DNA of 64,000 nucleotides from Flavipsychrobacter sp. (GCA_041392855.1 JAWKLD010000001.1:1722001-1786000); one strand, 5' to 3'. Shown: positions 51,168 to 60,160, counted from the stretch's first letter. A program made the numbers and translations. Notes: generated by a model not told the origin, from the letters alone.

Positions 51168-52472
51168 CTACCTTAGTATAGTAAACTGCTGATGCACTTT
51201 ACCTAAGTTGCTTTGCAGCTCTACAAAGTAATTGCCAGAAGGCATACTCGCAATATCTATTGCCTTGCGGTAAATAGTATTACAAGTTTCATCCCACTCT
51301 TGCAGCACACGCCCTTGCACATCTACAATTCGCCCTTTTACAGAAGCAAGGTCTTCCTTGCGCCATATGATGTGCAATACATTACTAGCAGGGTTGGGGT
51401 ATAATGTAAGGTCTTGCTCTCGTGGCTGTGGCGCTTGTATCTCTTCTACATCCAGTGGCCATACGATCTCATAGTAGTACTTTTCACTCCATTTTGATGT
51501 TGCACCATTATCACTAATGGTGGTGTAGGTATACTGATCCAAATACCCAAAAGAAGTATAGCTATAGGTGTATAGTTTTGTATTCGTAACACCTCCATTC
51601 TTATTTATATGTTTACGTTCTTCTTGTACGAGCCTGTCATTACCATCATAGCTATAGGTGGCAAATGTTGACAATGTAAAAATGTTATTGATCGTAATAC
51701 CCCAAGACGTATCGGCAACAAGCAAGCCTTTAGCGTTGTAGTAATAAATGGTTGGAGGTCCTTCTCTTCTGCCTGTAGCAGTATAGCTAACATTTTTTTT
51801 CTCTACGATTTTCCCATTAGCATTATAGGTATTGTAGGTCACATCTCTAATTTTGTATTGACTGCCGTCATACTTCAAGTTACTATCTACTGTCACGTTA
51901 TTATTGGCATCATACAAATAGTAGATCTTTGTATAGGGGAGCATGGCTTGCTGCGTAGCCGACCAGTTGTTTTTTTCGTAAATGGTAACATTACCATTAG
52001 CATCGTAGCTGTATTTCTCTTCGTAGATCAATGAGTAAGGTCTGGCCGTGCTAGACAACCTGTCGTAGTGCAACCTCCTAACCAGCTTGTTGTTGGCGTA
52101 GCTAAATGTATCTGCCCATTTTTGCCACCATACGTTTACCATACCTCCACTCCAACCTTCATTGCTGGCAGTTAGCAGATTGTTGTTATTATCGTAAGTG
52201 CGTCTTGTTTCGTTGTATAAAGATGTAGTAGTGGCATTGCTGGTCAACTTTGCATAAGTCTGAGCATAGCTAAACTTTATATCGTTGTTCTGAGGATTGC
52301 CATTGGTCATTGTACCTTTATGGCCGTATCTTATAGAGTCTCTAAAGGCAAACTGATTGCCTGTGAGGTTATCCCAATTCACCTTAGCAACAGGCCTCCA
52401 TTGTTGCGCATTGACAGACAAAGCAATAAAAAGCAGCAGAAACAATAAGGATAGGTATCTCATGGGTGGCAT
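51168..52472 (-). CDS. T9SS YD-repeat-like protein, copy 4
   Basis: A 434-residue paralogue. Either the ATG at 52472 or the one at 52463 (MRYLSLLFLLLFIALSVNA) could be used; the latter gives a cleaner signal peptide before QQWRPVA. Repeats include YSYDANGNVTIYEKNNW, YLYDANNNVTVDSNLKY and YSYDGNDRLVQEERK. T9SS tail: LYPNPASNVLHIIWR...PSGNYFVELQ. Confidence 0.8.
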   Translation of the reverse strand: MPPMRYLSLLFLLLFIALSVNAQQWRPVAKVNWDNLTGNQFAFRDSIRYGHKGTMTNGNPQNNDIKFSYAQTYAKLTSNATTTSLYNETRRTYDNNNNLLTASNEGWSGGMVNVWWQKWADTFSYANNKLVRRLHYDRLSSTARPYSLIYEEKYSYDANGNVTIYEKNNWSATQQAMLPYTKIYYLYDANNNVTVDSNLKYDGSQYKIRDVTYNTYNANGKIVEKKNVSYTATGRREGPPTIYYYNAKGLLVADTSWGITINNIFTLSTFATYSYDGNDRLVQEERKHINKNGGVTNTKLYTYSYTSFGYLDQYTYTTISDNGATSKWSEKYYYEIVWPLDVEEIQAPQPREQDLTLYPNPASNVLHIIWRKEDLASVKGRIVDVQGRVLQEWDETCNTIYRKAIDIASMPSGNYFVELQSNLGKVHQQFTILR

Positions 52473-52540
52473 TTTAGTATTATAAATATACCCATTTTTA
52501 AACGGAAGAGATGGGATTACCCTAGCGACAATAACACATT

Positions 52541-53818
52541 TTACTGTATTACGACAAAAGCCCCTTGCCTTTTTTCATTACCCACCAGTAATACTAGATG
52601 GTAAGTACCACTACCTAATCCTCCGACAGGCACACGCTTGCTACAATCGGCTGTAGCCATATAGTTCAAATGCGTTACCATCTTACCCATAGCATTATAG
52701 ATATATGCCTGTACTTCTGTAGGAGCCTTTACATCAAGATGGATAAAAACAGCGTCTTTGGCAGGCACAGGAAATACATTAATGCTTTTCACCGCCGTAT
52801 CTACTACTACAGGCCAGTGAGGCTCGTAATACATTTTTTTAACGCTGGAATCTTCCACTAAAACTGGCAGAGTTGCTGTAATATTATAACTCTTGACAAC
52901 TCTCGTCTGCATATCAATATGGTCAAAAGAAGTGTACTGATACTGGGTTACATCTTCTTTTGTATACCCATTATCTCCATTAGGGTAATCTCGTACTGAA
53001 GATCGTATCAATTGCTTTTTATCATTATAGACATAGTTATAAATGAAAAAATGTGGCTTACCATTATAAGTATACCAATTCACAGAGCTATCCCATATAG
53101 GCAATCCATCTGAATTGTATCGATGAGCCCTGTATCTGGTCACATATCGGGTAGAGTCTGTAGTTACAGTGTGTGTCTGTTCAACAAGCTCCCCTTTATC
53201 ATTATAGATATTATCGTATGTGGAGGTAGAATAAAGGACATACTGCCCATTTTTCCAATAATATAATTCCGAAGCATCCATATCTCCTTTATCATTATAA
53301 CTAGAGTTTGATCGTCTCTCAGCATCTACATAACCACTTATATGTGTTAACTGGTGTTTTTCATTATAAGAATAATAGTAGCGGGTTATTTTGGTTTCTA
53401 AACCAATATCACTAAAGAAATAACTTCTCCTATATTTCAAACGTCTGCACTCATCATACTCTAAAGTATCCGATTGCTGTAACTTAGCAACATTATTACT
53501 ATTCTGCGGGTACGGATATCTTGAAAAGTTAATGGTCCTAACTTGATTAGACTTGTTATAAGTCCTTTTCGATTCATATCGCTTTACAGCCTTATTATCA
53601 CCTCTTCTTTCATAATGCTGATACCTATCATACAATATGGTATCTCTACCTATATTACTACCTCTATTAGGGCTGTTATACTCGTACAAAAAAGAGTCAA
53701 CAGGGATCTCTCCATTAATACTTTTACCTATTTCAACCACCTTTACCACGCGCCACTGCTGGGCAAAAGAGGCATTAACAAAAAGAACAAGTAGGGCAAA
53801 CGTATATAGGTATTTCAT
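52541..53818 (-). CDS. T9SS YD-repeat-like protein, copy 5
   Basis: A 425-residue member and the most divergent of the family. It has the signal peptide MKYLYTFALLVLFVNASFA before QQWRVVK, and looser repeats (YSYNEKHQLTHISGYVD, SSYNDKGDMDASELYYW, YVYNDKKQLIRSSVRDY). The tail (VFPVPAKDAVFIHLDVK...GSGTYHLVLL) is a degenerate T9SS domain with FPVP in place of YPNP. It is the first gene of the four-gene minus-strand run. Confidence 0.77.
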   Translation of the reverse strand: MKYLYTFALLVLFVNASFAQQWRVVKVVEIGKSINGEIPVDSFLYEYNSPNRGSNIGRDTILYDRYQHYERRGDNKAVKRYESKRTYNKSNQVRTINFSRYPYPQNSNNVAKLQQSDTLEYDECRRLKYRRSYFFSDIGLETKITRYYYSYNEKHQLTHISGYVDAERRSNSSYNDKGDMDASELYYWKNGQYVLYSTSTYDNIYNDKGELVEQTHTVTTDSTRYVTRYRAHRYNSDGLPIWDSSVNWYTYNGKPHFFIYNYVYNDKKQLIRSSVRDYPNGDNGYTKEDVTQYQYTSFDHIDMQTRVVKSYNITATLPVLVEDSSVKKMYYEPHWPVVVDTAVKSINVFPVPAKDAVFIHLDVKAPTEVQAYIYNAMGKMVTHLNYMATADCSKRVPVGGLGSGTYHLVLLVGNEKRQGAFVVIQ

Positions 53819-53950
53819 GCTAAAAAGCTATTTACGCGCTCAATATACTCCCTTTTTTACAAGCATTTTAACCCTCGCTTGGTAAGCGCCATGTAATATT
53901 TCTGTATATTTAGGGTTACATTTTTACATCTTAATAAAATTATCAACGCG

Positions 53951-55453
53951 ATGAAGCGTAGCTTACTATTATTACTACTGGTGGGTGCTGCTGCCACTAC
54001 TAAGGCACAGCCTGGTTTTGAGAATTTGGATATTAACCCCGGCTTGGGTAGCGCCAGCCCTATGTATATCAATGCCTTTGGCAAAAAAGTGTACTGCTAT
54101 GCCAACAATGGCACAACGGGGCGCGAGCTTTTCTGGGCAGATAGTATGACCAAACCCAAACTTACCGACAACCTAAATACCGGTAATAGCAATGCAATAT
54201 CAGTAGGGTACAGCAAGCCTTCCATTGGCGTGGGCAACAAGTTTTACTTTACCGCTACCAACGGAGCATCGGGCGAAGAGATATTCAGCTTCGATGGCAC
54301 CAACGCACCATCACTGGTGTGGGACGTAGACCTAGGTGGCGGTAGTTCTTCTCCAGACAACTATACAGAGCAGAACAACACGCTTTACTTCCGTGCATCA
54401 ACCCCTGCTAATGGCTACGAGCTATGGCAGTATGACATTACCAACAAGCTGGCTAAACGATTGACCGACATACGCAGTGGCTCGGACAGTAGCCTTACTG
54501 GCGATGTATTGTACTACAAAAACAATATTATATTCACCGCCAACGATGGCACCAACGGCAATGAGCTGTGGAGCTACAATATACTAACACAGCAGGCACA
54601 GATGATAAGCGATATTGATACAGGTGCTGCCGACTCTGACCCTAAGAACCTAACCATCATCGATGGTAAAGTATACTTCAGTGCTAACGAAAAGCACACA
54701 GGTAGAGAGCTGTATGAATATGATGGCATAGACCTACCAAAGCGTGTTACGGATATAGACACAGGTTTTACCAGTGGTGTATACCTTGCTCCGGGGGTGG
54801 GCTTCATCAAGTTCAACAATCTGATATATTTTGCAGGCAGGTATCAAAACCGCGTACACCTTTATAGCTACAACCCTGCTACCAAAGTAGCTAAGCTGGA
54901 GCATAAGATAAACCCTAACGGTAATAGTAATCCTCAACATTTTGCTATATACAAAGGGCGCTTGTTCTTTGCGGCAGACGATGGTGCTAATGGCTTGGAG
55001 CTATGGGCTTACGATGGCACTAATGCTCCTACGCTTATGGCAGATCTTTGTCCAGGAGCTAACGGTAGTATGCCAGCAGGTCTTGTTGCCATTGGCGACG
55101 ATCTTTACTTCTCGGCTACTGACTGTAAGAGCAGCGGATCGGAACTGTTTAGATACAATGCAAAGCTAGCAGGTATACGTACTACGCTATTTGATGGCAG
55201 CGCTACCTTCTACCCCAACCCTATACCGCGCAACCTGAAGATAGAACTGAATCTGGTACGCGATGAAGAGCTGCGCATACGCATTGCCGACATCAGCGGG
55301 CAAACCATATACGATACTGACGTAGTGCCTTACCCACGTGGCAAGAGCAAGATAGATGTGCCAATGAAAAACCTACCCGCTGGTGGCTACATCTACTACA
55401 TACAAAACAAAGACAGCACCACCTACCTTACAGGCAAGCTGATAAAATTATAA
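53951..55453 (+). CDS. T9SS-exported ELWKYDG-repeat protein
   Basis: A 500-residue protein with the signal peptide MKRSLLLLLLVGAAATTKA. Its repeats are the most regular of the family (GRELFWADS, GEEIFSFDGTNAP, GYELWQYDITNK, GNELWSYNILTQ, GRELYEYDGIDLP, GLELWAYDGTNAP), each about 45-50 residues from the next, with KFYFTA/TLYFRA/KVYFSA strands, consistent with a propeller. The T9SS tail (FYPNPIPRNLKIELN...SGQTIYDT...PAGGYIYYI) is present. It is most like the gene at 8,728/10,389. A terminator follows. Confidence 0.82.
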   Translation: MKRSLLLLLLVGAAATTKAQPGFENLDINPGLGSASPMYINAFGKKVYCYANNGTTGRELFWADSMTKPKLTDNLNTGNSNAISVGYSKPSIGVGNKFYFTATNGASGEEIFSFDGTNAPSLVWDVDLGGGSSSPDNYTEQNNTLYFRASTPANGYELWQYDITNKLAKRLTDIRSGSDSSLTGDVLYYKNNIIFTANDGTNGNELWSYNILTQQAQMISDIDTGAADSDPKNLTIIDGKVYFSANEKHTGRELYEYDGIDLPKRVTDIDTGFTSGVYLAPGVGFIKFNNLIYFAGRYQNRVHLYSYNPATKVAKLEHKINPNGNSNPQHFAIYKGRLFFAADDGANGLELWAYDGTNAPTLMADLCPGANGSMPAGLVAIGDDLYFSATDCKSSGSELFRYNAKLAGIRTTLFDGSATFYPNPIPRNLKIELNLVRDEELRIRIADISGQTIYDTDVVPYPRGKSKIDVPMKNLPAGGYIYYIQNKDSTTYLTGKLIKL

Positions 55454-55475
55454 TTGCAAATACATGTTTATAGAC

Positions 55476-55511
55476 AACCACCTACTCTTAACGGAGTGGG
55501 TGGTTTTTTGT
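55476..55511 (+). terminator. Rho-independent terminator
   Basis: AACCACCTACTC (55476-55487) pairs with GAGTGGGTGGTT (55494-55505) around a six-base loop, followed by TTTTG. Its right half is partly duplicated on the other side of the following gene. Confidence 0.88.
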
Positions 55512-55514
55512 GTA
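55488..55514 (+). repeat. Left copy of an imperfect direct repeat flanking the nucleotidyltransferase gene
   Basis: The stretch from TTAACGGAGTGGGTGG to the T-run and GTGTA (27 bp, the right half of the terminator) recurs at 56,329-56,353 with one base gap and a slightly different T-run length. The copies are about 840 bp apart and bracket one gene. Confidence 0.6.
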
Positions 55515-55545
55515 CCTTTCATTGTAAATCTTTCGTAACAGTATA

Positions 55546-56310
55546 ATGAATGACCTCTTAAAACAAAGCATTACAAAGGTTTGTGCAGCATTGAACAAAC
55601 ACTCTGTTGAATATCTTACTGTGGGAGGTGTTGCTGTAGCTTTTCATGGATATGATAGACATACTGTTGATGATGATGGTCATTTATCTAACATACCCGA
55701 TATTGACATCTGGTTTAATACCACTTACACCAATTACTACAAATTATTAAGTGCATTAAAAGATTTGGGGCAAGACATAAAAAGGTTTGAAGAAGAACAA
55801 ACACCTAACCCTCAAAAATCTTATTTCAAATATCGGTTTGACAGCTTTGAACTTGACATTATCCCCAAACTAAAGGCAGAGCTAGATTTCAAAACAGCTT
55901 ATACCTCAAAGGAAACAATTACAGTCAACAACATCGAAGTACCATACATATCTTATGAAAATTTAGTCGCTGACAAAAAAATAAACCCAAGACCAAAAGA
56001 CCTAGATGACATCCAGCAACTCCGTTTAATAAATGATATAAAAACAAAAGGAGCAATATGCTTAACTATAGATGATATATTATGGCATGACTGGGATCCT
56101 CTTGGCATTAATGATATAGCTCCTAGAGATGAATACAGGAGTTATATACCAGAAATATGCGAGCTTGCAATGTCTGGTGCAAGCAAGGAAGAAATTGCTA
56201 ATCATCTTCTATCTATACTAACTAATAAAATGGGAGGAGCTGGATCTGTGGATAGATGTAACGCAGTAGCTGAGAAAATTATTAAAGCTTGCAAGAAGGA
56301 GGCAGATTAA
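55546..56310 (+). CDS. Nucleotidyltransferase-fold protein with C-terminal domain
   Basis: A 254-residue protein. Residues 22-60 have the minimal nucleotidyltransferase pattern: YLTVGGVAVAFHGYDRHT with GG at 27-28, and the acidic D52-I-D54 pair (PDIDIW) after an 11-residue insertion that is longer than in canonical GG...R-T-x-DID proteins. Later parts (FELDIIPKLKAELDF, YISYENLVADKK) fit the fold used by MNT/AbiEii-type toxins and related proteins. The C-terminal 80 residues form another domain (DILWHDWDPLGINDI...DEYRSYIPEICELAMSGASK) of a type found in uncharacterised bacterial proteins. It stands alone between duplicated terminator halves, so it may be an acquired cassette. No antitoxin gene is adjacent. 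Confidence 0.75.
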   Translation: MNDLLKQSITKVCAALNKHSVEYLTVGGVAVAFHGYDRHTVDDDGHLSNIPDIDIWFNTTYTNYYKLLSALKDLGQDIKRFEEEQTPNPQKSYFKYRFDSFELDIIPKLKAELDFKTAYTSKETITVNNIEVPYISYENLVADKKINPRPKDLDDIQQLRLINDIKTKGAICLTIDDILWHDWDPLGINDIAPRDEYRSYIPEICELAMSGASKEEIANHLLSILTNKMGGAGSVDRCNAVAEKIIKACKKEAD

Positions 56311-56328
56311 GGCAATAATGAATTTTCG

Positions 56329-56353
56329 TTAAGAGTGGGTGTTTTTTTGTGTA
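56329..56353 (+). repeat. Right copy of the imperfect direct repeat
   Basis: TTAAGAGTGGGTG, seven T and GTGTA, matching 55,488-55,514. Here the left arm of the hairpin is missing, so it cannot be a full terminator. Confidence 0.6.
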
Positions 56354-56392
56354 ATGAAATACCCTAAATTTGAGTAACTAAATTTATCATTC

Positions 56393-56599
56393 ATGAAACA
56401 AGTATTAACAGCAACAATGGTAAGCCGGCCAAACAACATTGATAAACAGAAAACGACAACAACTGCAATAAAAGATTCCAACCATACGTCACAAGCAGTA
56501 TCTCATTGTAGAAACTGTAGTAGATGTAATGGCTATATGCGAGCCAATGACTTTGGAGACTGTGCATCTTGTGGATGTGCAGGGCATTATCACTTTTAG
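56393..56599 (+). CDS. Tiny Cys-rich protein (68 aa)
   Basis: A 68-residue protein with a polar N-terminal half (MKQVLTATMVSRPNNIDKQ) and a compact end, HCRNCSRCNGYM...DCASCGCAGHYHF, with seven Cys and several His. It resembles a small zinc ribbon or a leader-plus-core peptide. It is followed 18 bp later by a perfect terminator, which supports a real transcript. No family was recognised. No modification enzymes are adjacent, so a peptide natural product is unlikely but not excluded. Confidence 0.55.
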   Translation: MKQVLTATMVSRPNNIDKQKTTTTAIKDSNHTSQAVSHCRNCSRCNGYMRANDFGDCASCGCAGHYHF

Positions 56600-56617
56600 T
56601 AATTCTCAAACACATAA

Positions 56618-56646
56618 CAGCCACCTCATACGAGGTGGCTGCTTTA
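56618..56646 (+). terminator. Perfect 10-bp hairpin
   Basis: CAGCCACCTC (56618-56627), loop ATAC, GAGGTGGCTG (56632-56641), then CTTTAT. It ends the transcript of the Cys-rich gene and may also stop the convergent sulfatase transcript. Confidence 0.85.
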
Positions 56647-56663
56647 TAAAAACAAACGAGCAC

Positions 56664-58169
56664 TTATACTATTGTTCTTACTCTTAGCTTGTTGTGTTCC
56701 AACTCTTTTAGTTGTTCCTCCAGCTTATCGCGCTGCTCTTTGTAGGCAGGGTCGTAGGCAAGGTTGTTCACTTCCTGCGGGTCGTTTACCAGATCGTACA
56801 GCTCATACTGTTTGGCATAAGCACCCATAGCATCAAAGTAATAGTCAAACTTCCACTCCTCTGTTCTGATGCAACGTATACGGTTGGCCGCATTCACTAC
56901 CGACCATTTATTGTTAGAGCCCGCCTTCGTATCATCAAACGTAAAGAGAATGCTATCCTGCACAGGCGTACCGTCTTCCATTACAGGCAATAGACTGGTA
57001 CCTGCAAGATTACTCGGCGGCTCGGCTACTTGTGCTATCTCCATTAGTGTAGGCATAATGTCTACCAGCGTAGCCAACGCCAAGGAGTTCTCCGGCTTGC
57101 CGCTATCAAACAACACAGGGTTAGAGAATACCATCGGCACTCTTATAGCCTCCTCGTAGGCAACAAATGTTTTTTGTCTCAAGCCACCGTGCGCCAAGCC
57201 CATCTCTCCATGGTCAGAGGTTTGGATGACTATGGTCTTATCAGCTAGTCTTGTACCATCGGCCTCAGCATATAGCTCTTGTATCAGTTTGCTTATCTCT
57301 TTATCTACCAGCGTTAGCAAATAGGCATAGTAGTTCACATAGTTCAGTTTTGTTTCATCATCGGGCAGTGGTCCTAGTAGGCCGTTCATGCCTAGTAGTA
57401 TCTGCTCCTGTGCCATTGGTTTTTTATTCTTCAGCAGCTGCTCATTTACAGTACCAGGTAGTGCTATCTCTCTACCCGACCAGCTCGATGGCTTGTACCC
57501 ATACAGCCCTGCCGTGTTAGGATAAGCGAGTACATCGTGCGGGTTCACCAGTGATACGATGAGACAGTAAGGCGTATCATCACCAGCAGCTCTACGTGCT
57601 TTTACTTGCTTTAGGTATTGTATAGACTGTGCTATGTACTTCGCATCGTGGTTGGCATAGCCACCACCAAAGTTCAGCGGGTTCACATCCTCACCGGCAT
57701 CGGGTGTTTGCCAGCCCATAGCGCCATATAGGGCTAGGTCGGCAGGCTTTAGCTTATCGTAGTTGGTATTAGCACCATTAGGTGCGGCACCTTTACTCAT
57801 ATGCCATTTGCCACGGTACTGCACATCATAGCCAGCACCATAGAGTACGTTCATAATATTGGGCAAGCTACTATCTAGTGTAGGCTCGGCTGGCGATAGT
57901 GGGCCACCTTCGGTAAGCGTTTGGCTCACCTTGTGTATGGCAGGGTATGTACCTGTAAATAAGGTAGCCCTACTTGGCGAGCACATACAGGTGTTACAAA
58001 AAGCACGATCGAAGCTAAAACCATTTTGCTTCAGAAATGTAAGGCTGTGTAAATTGTCCTGCTCCCAACCTGTAGGATAGTTTTCCGTTGGTGTGGTTTG
58101 CTCATCAGTAATAATTAGTAGAATGTCGGGTTGCTTCCCGAGTTGTTCCAACTTCTGCTTAAAGTCCAT
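56664..58169 (-). CDS. Sulfatase family protein, apparently cytoplasmic
   Basis: A 501-residue alkaline-phosphatase-superfamily sulfatase. The formylglycine signature C-x-P-S-R is present as C63-S-P-S-R67 in the context CMCSPSRATLFTG. Metal-binding phrases are visible (LLIITDEQ near residue 22, and SDHGEMGLAHGG near residue 310). It hydrolyses sulfate esters once its Cys is oxidised by a formylglycine-generating enzyme, which is not in the window. No signal peptide precedes the catalytic domain (MDFKQKLEQLGKQPDILLI), which is unusual in Bacteroidetes, where most sulfatases are exported. The substrate is unknown. Confidence 0.88.
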   Translation of the reverse strand: MDFKQKLEQLGKQPDILLIITDEQTTPTENYPTGWEQDNLHSLTFLKQNGFSFDRAFCNTCMCSPSRATLFTGTYPAIHKVSQTLTEGGPLSPAEPTLDSSLPNIMNVLYGAGYDVQYRGKWHMSKGAAPNGANTNYDKLKPADLALYGAMGWQTPDAGEDVNPLNFGGGYANHDAKYIAQSIQYLKQVKARRAAGDDTPYCLIVSLVNPHDVLAYPNTAGLYGYKPSSWSGREIALPGTVNEQLLKNKKPMAQEQILLGMNGLLGPLPDDETKLNYVNYYAYLLTLVDKEISKLIQELYAEADGTRLADKTIVIQTSDHGEMGLAHGGLRQKTFVAYEEAIRVPMVFSNPVLFDSGKPENSLALATLVDIMPTLMEIAQVAEPPSNLAGTSLLPVMEDGTPVQDSILFTFDDTKAGSNNKWSVVNAANRIRCIRTEEWKFDYYFDAMGAYAKQYELYDLVNDPQEVNNLAYDPAYKEQRDKLEEQLKELEHNKLRVRTIV

Positions 58170-58356
58170 GGTGACTATGTTTTAAAATGGTGTAAAAAAA
58201 CTGAATGATGAAGGTAAGCTTATTACACATCAATACACAAGGGGAAAAACACCCCTATGTACACCACAGTCTACTTTATGTGGACGAGCATATTATTTCA
58301 GGTATAAGTCATCTAGCATTTTTGCTCAAGATATTACTAACATTAAAAACTCCACC

Positions 58357-59121
58357 CTATTCTCCAAACACATTCAGTGCACCTAGTACACCATTATACT
58401 CGTCGTAGTCTACCTTAGAGCTGTTCAGGTCGTGCGTGTCAGTCTTCTGCCATATGGTATAGCCATCTTGCTGCCATGCTGCAGGTATTGACGGGCTTGC
58501 TTGTCCACTATATTCTGCCAGCCATAGCGGATACTTTGCTAGTGTGGCATTGGTCAGGTACTGGTTGGCAAAGGCATAGTTGGTATACACCATAGGCGTT
58601 TTGCCTGATAGTGTTTCCAGTTCTTTAAGAAAACTAAGCAATACTTTTTCTACGTCACTTGCAGTTTCGTTGCCCGACAAGCTGCCCGCTTCTATATCTA
58701 CAATAAAGGTCATCTGCCTATCGTCGCTATGCCCTTTAAGTTGTTGGTAATAGTATTGAGCCTGTTCTACTGGCTCTTTATTTGTTTTATAAAAATGATA
58801 AGCACCACGTATCAATCCCTTTTGGCGAAGTGCCTTCCAGTTGGTATCAAAGTCGGGGTCTATATAGCCCACACCTTGCGTAGCTTTGCAAATGCCAAAG
58901 CTTAGGTCGTCCATCTTGTTGATATCTTCTACGATATTGCCATTCCAGTGAGAGACATCTATACCATAATAAGTGCCAGAAACAGCTTTAGGAGTTTCTT
59001 TTTCGGTAGTAGTGGTTGTGGTTACAGCATCCGCTTTCTGTCGCTTATCCTTTAGGTATATAAAGGCACCGCCAAATATTACAATTGAAATAACAAGGGC
59101 TACTATTGTACTTTTTTTCAT
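58357..59121 (-). CDS. Membrane-anchored GH25 lysozyme
   Basis: A 254-residue protein. Residues 6-24 form an uncleaved-looking anchor (IVALVISIVIFGGAFIYL), followed by a Thr-rich linker. The GH25 muramidase domain starts at GIDVSHWNGNI (D55), with the catalytic D-x-E as D142-I-E144 (FIVDIEAGS) and typical phrases KATQGVGYIDPDF, GAYHFYK, MVYTNYAF, PLWLAEYS and IWQKTD. It cleaves peptidoglycan between MurNAc and GlcNAc. GH25 enzymes also serve as phage endolysins, but the anchor and the distance from the structural genes suggest a host enzyme for wall remodelling. Confidence 0.9.
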   Translation of the reverse strand: MKKSTIVALVISIVIFGGAFIYLKDKRQKADAVTTTTTTEKETPKAVSGTYYGIDVSHWNGNIVEDINKMDDLSFGICKATQGVGYIDPDFDTNWKALRQKGLIRGAYHFYKTNKEPVEQAQYYYQQLKGHSDDRQMTFIVDIEAGSLSGNETASDVEKVLLSFLKELETLSGKTPMVYTNYAFANQYLTNATLAKYPLWLAEYSGQASPSIPAAWQQDGYTIWQKTDTHDLNSSKVDYDEYNGVLGALNVFGE

Positions 59122-59236
59122 TTCATGGTTTCTTTAGTGAGGTTTCATTTTACACAATGAAAATAATATTTTTTTTGATGAGGCAACCATCTCACTAAAC
59201 AACTATACTTTTTATCCTATAAGCATAGTAGCAAGG

Positions 59237-59872
59237 TTAATCTGTTAGCCAAACCGCCTTCTCCAATACAATATCATATCTTATATGCTCTCCTAAATTA
59301 TTATCACTGTTTTGCAATGGCTCTTTGAACCACTCATTAAAGCGAACTCTTGCAGGACCATTTTCAAACTCCTTGAGAAAAGAAGCACCAAAGACCACAC
59401 TATCTCCCTTCACTATACTACCGGCATCTCTTCTATCGTTCCCAAAATGCAAATTTACATGTGTAGGGTCAGGCACATAGTTCTTCACCCGCACGATCAG
59501 GTTCTTGGATTTATACACCGTATCAGGACAGACCAATTGAAAGTCGGGAACTTTAGACAATGCTATACTGTTTACTAATGTTCTCTGTTCTTTTTTTAAG
59601 ATAAAAGAGGCATCAAACTTTCCTCTACCTGTTCCCGACCATACATACACGCCATTATTAATGCTATGTGCGGGCTGGCCATCGAAGGTAATAGACTCTT
59701 TTGAGGGCAAAGGGAGTGTTTTATAACCTATTGCTAGGTTAGCATAAGCGACAAAGCTATCGCTATAGGGATAATACCTAATGCTATATGTTTGGGAATA
59801 ATGTTTTTCTTCTTTTTTACAACCTATCAATACTACAATTGCAAAACAAAACAGCAATGATCTTCGATACAT
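59237..59872 (-). CDS. Lipoprotein, unassigned
   Basis: A 211-residue protein with a lipobox (LLFCFAIVVLIGC, Cys at about residue 18) followed by KKEEKHYSQ, so probably an outer-membrane lipoprotein. The remainder is predicted beta-rich with an Ig-like look (SITFDGQPAHSINNGVYVW, LIVRVKNYVPDPTHVNLHF). No named family was recognised. It lies 115 bp downstream of the lysozyme start on the same strand. Confidence 0.65.
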   Translation of the reverse strand: MYRRSLLFCFAIVVLIGCKKEEKHYSQTYSIRYYPYSDSFVAYANLAIGYKTLPLPSKESITFDGQPAHSINNGVYVWSGTGRGKFDASFILKKEQRTLVNSIALSKVPDFQLVCPDTVYKSKNLIVRVKNYVPDPTHVNLHFGNDRRDAGSIVKGDSVVFGASFLKEFENGPARVRFNEWFKEPLQNSDNNLGEHIRYDIVLEKAVWLTD

Positions 59873-59942
59873 AAAATAGGGCTTTTACATTTTTATAAAT
59901 GTAAAAATTTCCTACGGATATAGATCAAAGTAGACCTTCTAT

Positions 59943-60122
59943 TTAATTCTGCTGGTTGATATTGCGTATGTTGTTTTCGGCAAGCCAAGCTCTAAAACCT
60001 TCCAGGTCTTTGGGTTCATGCTCTACCACCTCGCCGTTCTTCAGGGAGATAACAAAAGTACCTACAGTTTCAGCAAAGGCTGATAAGTCTTCCGGAGCAT
60101 AGTTGAATTCTTGGTTAGGCAT
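59943..60122 (-). CDS. Small conserved-looking protein (59 aa)
   Basis: An ATG at 60122 opens a 59-codon frame ending with TAA at 59943. The product is MPNQEFNYAPEDLSAFAETV and then GTFVISLKNGEVVEHEPKDL followed by EGFRAWLAENNIRNINQQN. It has a balanced, protein-like composition and an even codon pattern. A -7 element (TAGATTTG) lies about 39 bp upstream. It looks like a small cytosolic regulator-like protein common in this phylum, but no function is known. Confidence 0.65.
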   Translation of the reverse strand: MPNQEFNYAPEDLSAFAETVGTFVISLKNGEVVEHEPKDLEGFRAWLAENNIRNINQQN

Positions 60123-60160
60123 ATGTATCGGTGATTATTCTTTTATTAAATTATATGGGA

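Noticed and set aside
39816..53818. YD-repeat proteins as Rhs-type toxins
   Set aside because: They are short, end with a T9SS sorting domain, and lack the Rhs core end motif and any variable toxin tip or immunity gene.
58205..58408. 67-codon plus-strand frame between sulfatase and lysozyme
   Set aside because: Overlaps the lysozyme 3' end and has no protein-like features.
58357..59121. GH25 lysozyme as the endolysin of the phage-like cluster
   Set aside because: It has a membrane anchor and lies more than 25 kb from the structural genes, with no holin beside it; a host role is more likely.
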